NCBI GenBank assembly: GCA_003646875.1
Contig: QMLT01000154.1
Location: 1-5,180, forward strand
Reading direction: 5' to 3'
DNA from: Deltaproteobacteria bacterium
Lineage (GTDB): Bacteria > Desulfobacterota > DSM-4660 > Desulfatiglandales > B25-G16
Length of the DNA stretch: 5,180 bases
Position 1 is the stretch's first letter; every line of letters starts with the position of its first letter. Made by a program: the position numbers and the translations under genes. A model generated the notes under the pieces. That model worked only from the letters and a program-made list of their open reading frames with translations. It was not told the DNA's origin and did not search any database. Shown one piece after another: positions 1 through 5,180 of the stretch.

Positions 1-2
1 CA

Positions 3-788
3 ATGATAGATATTCAAAATCAAAAAGATTACCGTAATATTGATATAGACAAGGTTGGAATAAAAGGCATCAGGTATCCAATAACGGTTCGAGACAAAGA
101 AATAAAAACCCAACAGACTGTAGCCTCAATTAACATGTATGTTAACCTTCCCAAAAACTATAAAGGCACACACATGAGCCGGCTTATTGAAATTCTGAAT
201 GAACATAACAGAAGTATTTCTATTCAGAATTTCTCAGATATTCTTTCAACGATGAAAGAAACTCTCAATGCAGAGAGCGCACATATAGAAATATCCTTTC
301 CATACTTTATAATGAAAAGCTCCCCTGTAACACATAGTCAGGGCCTGATGGAATACCAGTGCACCTTTAAAGGTAATCTGAATAAAGATAAGGATCTAAT
401 AATCATAATACATGTGCCAATTACCACCCTCTGTCCATGCTCAAAAGAGATAAGTGATTTCGGCGCCCACAACCAGAGGGGGGTGGTCAGGTTGCAAGTT
501 AGATTTAAGAAGTTTGTATGGATAGAGGACCTCATTAAATTAGTGGAGGAGGCTGCGTCCTGCGACGTGTATTCTGTGTTAAAAAGAGAGGACGAAAAAT
601 ATGTAACTGAAAAGGCATATCAAAATCCTAAATTTGTAGAAGATATTGTCAGGGATATAGCCAAGAAACTTGAGCATGATGCAAACATAACATGGTTTGC
701 CGTTGAATCAGAAAATTTTGAATCCATTCACAATCACAATGCATACGCATACATAGAAAGGGATAAAGAAAAAAATACTAAACTCTAA
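3..788 (+). CDS. folE2: GTP cyclohydrolase IB (FolE2/MptA family), complete
   Basis: Converts GTP to 7,8-dihydroneopterin triphosphate in the cytoplasm, the first step towards tetrahydrofolate and also an entry to queuosine-type deazapurines. The 261-residue product matches the usual single-domain FolE2 length and is colinear with the family from the N-terminal VQN/IQNxKDxR-like start to the C-terminal SIHNHNAYAYIER block. The signature TLCPCSKEISDFGAHNQR spans about residues 142-159. Cys144, His156, Glu198 and His243 fall at the spacing I recall for the metal and active-site ligands of the Neisseria enzyme (Cys147, His159, Glu201, His246). The ATG lies two bases inside the window, so its ribosome binding site is not visible, but the N-terminus agrees with homologues. 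The TAA stop lies in the outer arm of the palindrome that follows, and the last few residues (EKNTKL) run past the conserved end. Family identification is very secure; folate versus queuosine use is inferred from the purH neighbour. Confidence 0.96.
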   Translation: MIDIQNQKDYRNIDIDKVGIKGIRYPITVRDKEIKTQQTVASINMYVNLPKNYKGTHMSRLIEILNEHNRSISIQNFSDILSTMKETLNAESAHIEISFPYFIMKSSPVTHSQGLMEYQCTFKGNLNKDKDLIIIIHVPITTLCPCSKEISDFGAHNQRGVVRLQVRFKKFVWIEDLIKLVEEAASCDVYSVLKREDEKYVTEKAYQNPKFVEDIVRDIAKKLEHDANITWFAVESENFESIHNHNAYAYIERDKEKNTKL

Positions 789-944
789 ATCCGAAATCCT
801 AAACAAATCCAAATGACCTAAATAAGAAATTCAAAACAATATGAAAATCTTTGGCGCCATACTGTAGAAGACTAAATAAGTTTTGATATTGTGATTTTGG
901 ATTTTGAGAGTGTTTAGGGTTTAGGAATTAGGATTTAGGATTTA
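786..944. repeat. Imperfect palindromic intergenic repeat
   Basis: Nested complementary blocks occur in order on both sides of a central ggcgcc (853-858). Bases 786-800 pair with 930-944 with one mismatch, 805-813 with 896-904 exactly, and 831-837 with 880-886 exactly. Block 798-804 can pair with 912-918, which is itself directly repeated at 919-925 (gtttagg twice). The word ggattta is also doubled at 931-944. The whole can fold as a long interrupted hairpin and is poor in long T runs, so it does not look like a simple rho-independent terminator. It resembles the non-coding palindromic elements scattered between genes in some uncultured bacterial genomes. That assignment is from memory and unproven. 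It includes the folE2 TAA stop. Confidence 0.65.
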
Positions 945-1010
945 CTACACAGATTGTATTCACTAAATTTAGATATTTAATATAGATCATATCTCAAAAG
1001 GAAAAAAATT
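945..1010 (+). promoter_or_regulatory. Upstream region of purH with Shine-Dalgarno site
   Basis: This AT-rich leader follows the palindrome. An AAAAGGA ribosome binding site at 996-1002 sits 8 bases before the ATG at 1011 and supports that start. A possible but weak sigma-70-like promoter is ttgtat (954-959) with taatat (978-983), spacer 18; its match to consensus is poor. No purine or tetrahydrofolate riboswitch fold was recognisable, and the space is too short for most of them. The ribosome binding site is clear; the promoter is a guess. Confidence 0.4.
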
Positions 1011-2306
1011 ATGCCTGACGACCTAAAGAAAATGTATAAAACAGTGATTGATGACCATTTTCCTCCCCAGATTACAATAGATTTTGGAGATCAAAAACTC
1101 ATCTACCGCAAAAGGACCTGGAAAATCGCTGATGAAACTTCAGGGGAGTTGATTGAGAAAGGCCTCAGGTATGGAGAAAATCCGGGCCAGGAGGCAGCCC
1201 TTTACGAGCTGGTAAATGGAAACCTCATACTTGGTGAATGTCAATTTATTGAATCAGGGCAAGGGCTGGTTTCAGCCATAGCTGATGAACAATTAATCCA
1301 GAGTGGAAAACATCCAGGAAAAATTAACCTAACGGATATTGACAATGCCCTTAATATAATAAAGTACCTTTCCCTGCAACCGGCTGTGGTAATTGTTAAG
1401 CATAATAATCCTTGTGGCGTGGCCTATGGATCAAATATTGCGGATGCCTATCAAAAGGCAAATATGGCAGATAGAATAGCGGCCTTTGGCGGTTGCGCAG
1501 TCTTTAATAGGCCTATTGATAAAGATACAGCGCAATTAATTAGCGATAATTATCTCGAGGTTGTGGTGGCGCCTGAGTTTGAAGATGGAACCATATCTAT
1601 CTTAAATAAAGGCCCTAATCTCAGGATTATAAAAATCAGCAAAATTGATAGATTAGCCGAATATACAGAGAAACGTTTCGTTGACTTTAAAAGCCTTATT
1701 GATGGGGGAATAATACTACAGCAATCACCTATAAATAGAATAAAATCACAAGATGATTTTGAACTGGCATCAGTTGAGCATAAAGGGAAACTATACAAAA
1801 TTGCCAGGAAGCCCACAGAAGAAGAATATGCTGATATGCTCTTTGGCTGGCAGGTGGAGCAGGGTATTACATCCAACTCGGTCATCTATGTTAAGGATGG
1901 AGTAACAGTTGGCATTGGCACGGGAGAGCAAGACAGGGTAGGCGTGGCAGAAATAGCCATTTATAAGGCCTACACGAAGTATGCAGACGCCCTCTGTTTT
2001 ACCAAATTCGGTATCCCGTACAAACAATTGGAATCTGATATAAATAAAGGAAAAAAGGATGCTACATTAAAGGAGGAGATTGATAAGGCAACTACTTTAG
2101 AGCATGGCGGTCTCATAGGCGCAACCATGGTATCGGATGCGTTCTTTCCCTTCAGAGACGGAGTAGACGTGGCTATAAAGGAGGGAATTAGGGCCATTGT
2201 TCATCCGGGGGGATCATTAAGGGATTTCGAGTCAATTGAGGCCTGTAACGAGGCAAAGCCCCAGGTGACCATGGTATTCACCGGCCAGAGGGCATTTAAA
2301 CACTAA
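1011..2306 (+). CDS. purH: Stand-alone AICAR formyltransferase (PurH C-terminal domain type)
   Basis: Transfers the formyl group of 10-formyl-tetrahydrofolate to AICAR to give FAICAR, the penultimate step of de novo IMP synthesis, in the cytoplasm. The 431 residues contain only the transformylase part of PurH. Visible motifs are LRYGENPGQ (about 52-60), VKHNNPCGVA (129-138) with the Lys130-His131 pair equivalent to the catalytic Lys-His of human ATIC, AAFGGCAVFNRPID (157-170), SNSVIYVKDGVTVGIGTGEQ (288-307), FFPFRDGVD (378-386) and HPGGSLRD (398-405). Bifunctional PurH is about 510-590 residues. The roughly 200-residue N-terminal MGS-like IMP cyclohydrolase domain is absent, replaced by about 50 residues of lineage-specific lead-in, and nothing in the upstream spacer encodes a remnant. 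The ring-closure step must therefore be done by another protein outside the window, such as PurO or a separate cyclohydrolase. The ATG start is supported by a good ribosome binding site. The assignment is secure; some databases label such proteins simply IMP cyclohydrolase. Confidence 0.93.
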   Translation: MPDDLKKMYKTVIDDHFPPQITIDFGDQKLIYRKRTWKIADETSGELIEKGLRYGENPGQEAALYELVNGNLILGECQFIESGQGLVSAIADEQLIQSGKHPGKINLTDIDNALNIIKYLSLQPAVVIVKHNNPCGVAYGSNIADAYQKANMADRIAAFGGCAVFNRPIDKDTAQLISDNYLEVVVAPEFEDGTISILNKGPNLRIIKISKIDRLAEYTEKRFVDFKSLIDGGIILQQSPINRIKSQDDFELASVEHKGKLYKIARKPTEEEYADMLFGWQVEQGITSNSVIYVKDGVTVGIGTGEQDRVGVAEIAIYKAYTKYADALCFTKFGIPYKQLESDINKGKKDATLKEEIDKATTLEHGGLIGATMVSDAFFPFRDGVDVAIKEGIRAIVHPGGSLRDFESIEACNEAKPQVTMVFTGQRAFKH

Positions 2307-2380
2307 GAATTTTGAGACTCGCCGAAAAGCGCTACATCTCCATCTGGATTACATAGAGGTCAGCATAGTAAGTTGGGTGT

Positions 2381-3517
2381 CTATTTCCTTCTCCCTGCAT
2401 ATTCGATGAGAGAAAATATAGCAGTGATAAGAAAAGCCTGTACAACAAGCAGTACACCATCGATTGGTCTTGCATTTCTCAGGGCAATGCTGCTGAGTCC
2501 CAGGGTTGTAGAAAAGAGAAATATAGTCAACACTACTTTCCATTTATCTCCCAAAAGAAAAAAAAGCCTGTGGTGAAGGTGATCTGTTCCTACATAATCT
2601 ATCCATTCCTTTACACTCTTTACCTTTCCGGTAACAATCCTTTCAACCGTTATATAGAGCATATCAAATATAAGAATCCAGAAAATCAATACGGGGTTGG
2701 CAAAAGATACAATCCTGCTGTCATTCCAGTCGCCCATGACAGCCAGAGCGGCCAGCATAAAGCCCAGGAATGTGCTACCGGTATCTCCTAAAAATATTAA
2801 TGCCGGAGTTTTAAACCGAAAATTAAAGGGAAAGAATCCGAGGCAGCTCCCAAGTATTGCGATAGCTATCCATCCCATAGATGGTTGATTGGTCTGGAAG
2901 GCCACTATTCCCATAAAACCAGCCATGATGGCGCCTAACCCGGTTGCCAGGCCATCCATCCCATCAATGAAATTCATGGCATTTGTAATCCCCACAATCC
3001 AGATAATTGTAAAGACAAGATTCATCCAGAATCCCCATGTTGTCCGGGGAGGGAAGATGTCTAATATTATCCCATTGTAGATCAAGGCAAGTACGACAAT
3101 GATCTGAATAAGCAGTTTCATTCTTGCCGGTATTTCTCTCAAATCATCCAGGAGACCTGTGAAGGCAACGACTATCCCACCAGACAGTAGAATCAACATA
3201 GCCTTGTCCAATATCATATTGGCCATAAGAGAGGATGAAAAAGATATGATTATGGCAACACCCCCAAGCAGTGGGGTGGCAATGTCATGGATTTTCCTTG
3301 CATCAGGATTATCAAGGATATTAAACTTGAAAGCAACCAATCTCATCAAAGGGGTTAAAAGGTATGATAGTGAAAGTGAGAAAAGGAAGATATAAAGCCA
3401 CCGTAATCCTATGCAGATCAAGTAGAAACGGAATGGAGGAATAACGAGGGCTACAAAAATAATGAGAGCTACAAAATATAAGATCCTCAATGGTAGCGAG
3501 TCCTTTAGAGCAAACAA
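2381..3517 (-). CDS. WecA/TagO-like polyprenyl-phosphate GlcNAc-1-phosphate transferase (glycosyltransferase family 4)
   Basis: Integral membrane enzyme of the MraY/WecA/TagO family, expected to move a sugar-1-phosphate (commonly GlcNAc-1-P) from a UDP-sugar to undecaprenyl phosphate at the cytoplasmic face, starting a cell-surface glycan. The 378-residue product is strongly hydrophobic with about ten or more membrane segments. Family motifs are in order: DNPDARKIHDIATPLLGG (69-86), GLLDDL with Asp124-Asp125, NAMNFIDGMDGLATG (179-193), FLGDTGSTFLGF with Asp245, and DHLHHRL (312-318), the WecA/TagO-type His-rich loop rather than the MraY version. The start is TTG, chosen because AAGGAAG lies 5 bases upstream and no ATG extends the frame. 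This start gives an extra hydrophobic segment (about 11-27) before the helix that normally opens the family (about 39-56). It follows the aminotransferase gene by 106 bp and converges on purH, suggesting the last gene of a glycan operon. The exact sugar is unknown; wecA or tagO would be a guess. Confidence 0.92.
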   Translation of the reverse strand: MFALKDSLPLRILYFVALIIFVALVIPPFRFYLICIGLRWLYIFLFSLSLSYLLTPLMRLVAFKFNILDNPDARKIHDIATPLLGGVAIIISFSSSLMANMILDKAMLILLSGGIVVAFTGLLDDLREIPARMKLLIQIIVVLALIYNGIILDIFPPRTTWGFWMNLVFTIIWIVGITNAMNFIDGMDGLATGLGAIMAGFMGIVAFQTNQPSMGWIAIAILGSCLGFFPFNFRFKTPALIFLGDTGSTFLGFMLAALAVMGDWNDSRIVSFANPVLIFWILIFDMLYITVERIVTGKVKSVKEWIDYVGTDHLHHRLFFLLGDKWKVVLTIFLFSTTLGLSSIALRNARPIDGVLLVVQAFLITAIFSLIEYAGRRK

Positions 3518-3522
3518 CTTGT

Positions 3523-3529
3523 CTTCCTT
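3523..3529 (-). promoter_or_regulatory. Ribosome binding site fixing a TTG start
   Basis: On the minus strand this reads AAGGAAG, with a 5-base spacer (acaag) to the TTG at 3517. It is the best Shine-Dalgarno match near the 5' end of the WecA-like gene and favours the TTG over later start codons. Confidence 0.65.
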
Positions 3530-3584
3530 ATTTAAAGGCTTATCGAAGGTATTAATTATTACTTGCCTTACAATAATAAATCAC

Positions 3585-3611
3585 AAATCCGAATATCGGA
3601 TTTCGGATTTT
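3585..3611. repeat. Short palindrome related to the folE2-purH spacer repeat
   Basis: Bases 3585-3592 (aaatccga) and 3596-3603 (tcggattt) form a perfect 8-bp stem with a 3-base loop. Next to it, 3598-3610 is the exact reverse complement of 787-799 in the first palindromic repeat (13 bases), so the two spacers share a sequence word. On the minus strand it lies just after the aminotransferase stop. It could act as a weak transcript 3' structure, but the downstream T stretch is broken (gtgatttatta). A remnant or short member of the same repeat family is the preferred reading. Confidence 0.5.
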
Positions 3612-3623
3612 TCTTTTCTCGGT

Positions 3624-4661
3624 TCAGGACAATATCTTATTGATACTATCCACAATCAGATGAGAATCTTCTTCTGTAAGAGCAGGATATATCGGGATGC
3701 TCACTGCCTTCTCCCATACATTATCTGTCATGGGATAACCAGCTAATTTTAGATACCGATGTAAAGGTTTAAATACAGGCCTTCTGCATTCAATCCCCCT
3801 TTTCCGCATCTCTTCCATGAACTTTAATGGATTTCCAAGGCGCATAACATACCTGTAATAGATATGCCCTCTTTCATCCGATACGGCCGGGAGGCTTGCT
3901 CCTGTCCTCTCCAGGTTATTATTATATATTCCGGCAATTTCTTTTCTCCGCTCAATAAATGATGGGAGTTTGTTTAGCTGGCGCTCGCACAGAGCAGCCT
4001 GAATATCCGTCATCGCATAATTATACCTAACAATATAGTTATTCTTCTCATCATAATCCCGTAAGTCTCTAATAGTCTCAATTAGATCAAGATCATTGGA
4101 TAGAACCATTCCACCTTCTCCAGCCCCAAGCATCTTTGTGGCATAAAAGGAAAAGATCGACAGAAGGCCAAAAGAGCCTGTGTATTTGCCATTCAATCTG
4201 GCTCCAACGGAGTGAGCGCAATCTTCTATAACAGGGATGCCAATGGAAACAATGGACTCAATATCTGCGGGCAACCCAAACATGTGGGGGACAATGATAG
4301 CCTTTGTTTTATCATTAATTACTTTCCTTATATTCTCAACTTTGATGTTATAGGTACCTGGTTCAATATCAACCAAAACAGGATTTGCCCTCACATAATG
4401 AATAGCATTTAACAGGGCGGTGCATACATAGCTTGGTATGATAACCTCGGATCCATCTCCTATCCCAAGAGAGAGGAGTGAGAGATGGAGTGCAGCGGTG
4501 CCGGAACTCACGGCAACTGCGTGATCTGCCTCGATGAAGGATGCGGCCTTCTCCTCAAGCGATAAGACATAATCTCCCTGTGCAAGATGGCCCGAACGTA
4601 ATACCCTTGCCACAACGGCAATATCTTCTTCATCGAGGATTATCTTTGAATGAGGGATCAT
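3624..4661 (-). CDS. DegT/DnrJ/EryC1/StrS family PLP-dependent sugar aminotransferase
   Basis: Fold type I PLP aminotransferase predicted to aminate a keto sugar-nucleotide, typically using glutamate, in synthesis of amino sugars for surface glycans. Counting from the ATG at 4661 (345 residues): the N-terminal MIPHSKIILDEEDIAVV block and SGHLAQG are typical; SSGTAALHLSL (52-62) binds the cofactor phosphate; the ED of VIEDCAHSVGA (Asp147) contacts the pyridine nitrogen; FYATKMLGAGEGG carries the Schiff-base Lys176; YNYAMTDIQAALCERQL is the conserved tail of the core. Length is slightly below the usual 360-390. The frame is open to a GTG at 4694, adding 11 residues (MARYLSRAVTK), but neither start has a good ribosome binding site and the MIPHS start matches homologues, so ATG was preferred. 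It is flanked by a deacetylase gene upstream and a lipid-linked sugar transferase gene downstream on the same strand, consistent with glycan synthesis. Family call is secure; substrate and regiochemistry (C3 or C4) cannot be read. Confidence 0.93.
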   Translation of the reverse strand: MIPHSKIILDEEDIAVVARVLRSGHLAQGDYVLSLEEKAASFIEADHAVAVSSGTAALHLSLLSLGIGDGSEVIIPSYVCTALLNAIHYVRANPVLVDIEPGTYNIKVENIRKVINDKTKAIIVPHMFGLPADIESIVSIGIPVIEDCAHSVGARLNGKYTGSFGLLSIFSFYATKMLGAGEGGMVLSNDLDLIETIRDLRDYDEKNNYIVRYNYAMTDIQAALCERQLNKLPSFIERRKEIAGIYNNNLERTGASLPAVSDERGHIYYRYVMRLGNPLKFMEEMRKRGIECRRPVFKPLHRYLKLAGYPMTDNVWEKAVSIPIYPALTEEDSHLIVDSINKILS

Positions 4662-4723
4662 CTTTGTAACTGCTCTGCTCAGGTATCTTGCCACAAAGGC
4701 ACAAAGACCCCAAGAAAAAAAAT

Positions 4724-4763
4724 GAAACGGAGAAACGGAGAGGGGGAGAACCGGAGATAAAAA
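4724..4763. repeat. Degenerate tandem repeat with 8-bp period
   Basis: Five consecutive 8-base units beginning with 'ga': gaaacgga at 4724 and again at 4732 (identical), then gaggggga, gaaccgga and gataaaaa. Only the first two are exact copies; the fourth differs by one base and the others are more diverged. It lies in the 88-121 bp spacer between the deacetylase stop and the aminotransferase start, upstream of the latter. It may be a small decayed minisatellite or simply purine-rich drift. Confidence 0.45.
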
Positions 4764-4774
4764 CTCACCGGTTC
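4748..4774. repeat. 7-bp inverted repeat downstream of the deacetylase gene
   Basis: gaaccgg (4748-4754) and ccggttc (4768-4774) are exact reverse complements around a 13-base AT-rich loop. On the minus strand it begins 8 bases after the deacetylase stop codon, where a transcript-end hairpin would sit. The nearest long T run on that strand (around 4713-4722) is about 25 bases further on, so it does not meet the usual rho-independent terminator pattern. Function is undecided. Confidence 0.35.
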
Positions 4775-4782
4775 ACCTTCTA

Positions 4783-5180
4783 TTAATCAATATTAATGAA
4801 AAGTCTTTCAGAAACAAATCCCTCTGCTAAGGAAACCCTTCCCTGCACACCCCTGAATTGGGCAGAGGACCTGGCAATATCTATGATGGAAAGGCCCTGG
4901 ATGTTTGTCTTCATTACCTGTGAGCCATGTGCCTTTAGCGCCTCTATTTTCATATCCAGGACTGAACCTATATCCACAAATACATTCGGGGTGAAATTAT
5001 TGGTTGTGGGCACCTCATAAAACATCACGTTTTTCACATACCTTGCGGCCGAAAGAACTGATCTATTAACGGTCCTGTGGTCTTGATGGGTATCATCAAA
5101 AAAATTGACAAATATAAAATCCGGTTGAATTTTTTTAATATAACCCTCTACAATATGAATAACTTCGTTTCCCTTATTGG
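4783..5180 (-). CDS. PIG-L/LmbE-family N-acetylglucosaminyl deacetylase-like protein, 5' end outside window
   Basis: The frame stays open from the TAA at 4783 to the right edge, giving 131 residues of the C-terminal part; the GTG at 5037 is internal. Family members are zinc-dependent hydrolases that remove acetyl groups from GlcNAc-containing substrates (GPI precursors, mycothiol and bacillithiol precursors, lipid-linked or nucleotide sugars). The visible stretch shows PDFIFVNFFDDTHQDHRTVN (about 19-38), the second conserved block with Asp28/Asp29-x-His31-Gln-Asp-His34-Arg, then AARYVKNVMFYEVPTT and NFTPNVFVDIGSVLDMKIEAL, followed by HGSQ (84-87). The first metal motif (AHPDDE-like) should lie beyond the edge and is not seen. 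The SERLFINID tail completes the domain. It is codirectional with the DegT aminotransferase and the WecA-like gene, so sugar deacetylation during surface-glycan synthesis is the likely job. A thiol-cofactor (BshB/MshB-type) role is possible but less supported by context. Confidence 0.85.
   Translation of the reverse strand, partial: NKGNEVIHIVEGYIKKIQPDFIFVNFFDDTHQDHRTVNRSVLSAARYVKNVMFYEVPTTNNFTPNVFVDIGSVLDMKIEALKAHGSQVMKTNIQGLSIIDIARSSAQFRGVQGRVSLAEGFVSERLFINID

Noticed and set aside
945..1010. Purine or tetrahydrofolate riboswitch upstream of purH
   Set aside because: No conserved junction or core elements were recognised, and the region is mostly plain AT-rich sequence.
1550..2197. Minus-strand open frames within purH (1550-1885, 1791-2027, 1970-2197)
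   Set aside because: Antisense shadows of a strongly conserved enzyme gene, with no recognisable domain.
2307..2380. Bidirectional terminator between the convergent purH and WecA-like genes
   Set aside because: No stem longer than about 3-4 bp with an adjacent T run could be found; termination here may be factor-dependent.
2570..3395. Chain of short plus-strand open frames (2373-2576, 2570-2791, 2697-2888, 2889-3080, 3159-3395)
   Set aside because: All lie antisense to the WecA-like gene, lack family motifs, overlap one another and read as low-complexity complements of membrane helices.
4713..4774. Rho-independent terminator of the deacetylase gene on the minus strand
   Set aside because: The 7-bp stem has a 13-base loop and the T run is about 25 bases away, outside the usual geometry.
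4796..5020. Plus-strand 74-residue open frame
   Set aside because: Fully antisense to the PIG-L family coding frame, which has clear motifs and runs to the window edge.
4783..5037. Separate small 84-residue protein starting at GTG 5037
   Set aside because: The same frame continues upstream to the window edge with the family's conserved HQDHR block, so this is an internal codon of a larger gene.
1..5180. CRISPR array, tRNA/rRNA genes, insertion sequence, prophage or toxin-antitoxin genes
   Set aside because: No regularly spaced repeats of CRISPR size, no cloverleaf or rRNA-like stretches, and no transposase or phage motifs in any frame.

Overview
This 5.2 kb window looks like chromosomal DNA from a bacterium with moderately low GC and AT-rich spacers. 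Two clues to lineage are a FolE2-type GTP cyclohydrolase and a stand-alone AICAR formyltransferase lacking the usual IMP cyclohydrolase half. The spacers also carry imperfect palindromes built on 'aaatcc'-type words. From memory, this combination fits anaerobic lineages such as Desulfobacterota, Nitrospirota or related candidate phyla. The sequence alone cannot settle the phylum.

Left part, plus strand (3-2306): a complete folE2 (GTP to 7,8-dihydroneopterin triphosphate, the entry to folate) is followed, after a 222 bp spacer, by a purH-type gene encoding only the AICAR transformylase domain. The two are metabolically linked: the first feeds tetrahydrofolate synthesis and the second uses 10-formyl-tetrahydrofolate in the penultimate step of IMP synthesis. 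The spacer holds a roughly 160 bp imperfect palindrome whose outer arm contains the folE2 stop codon.

Right part, minus strand (2381-5180): three genes read leftward and end convergently with purH. In transcription order they are a PIG-L/LmbE-family deacetylase cut by the right window edge, a DegT/DnrJ/EryC1/StrS PLP-dependent sugar aminotransferase, and a WecA/TagO-like polyprenyl-phosphate sugar-1-phosphate transferase. Together they look like the end of a surface-glycan locus: sugar modification (deacetylation, amination) plus the membrane enzyme that starts glycan assembly on a lipid carrier. The spacers hold a short perfect hairpin (3585-3603) and a degenerate 8-bp-period repeat (4724-4763).

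No RNA genes, CRISPR arrays, insertion sequences or phage genes were seen. I found no convincing new system. The points most worth checking are the palindromic repeat family, the split purine enzyme and the deacetylase/aminotransferase/transferase gene set.
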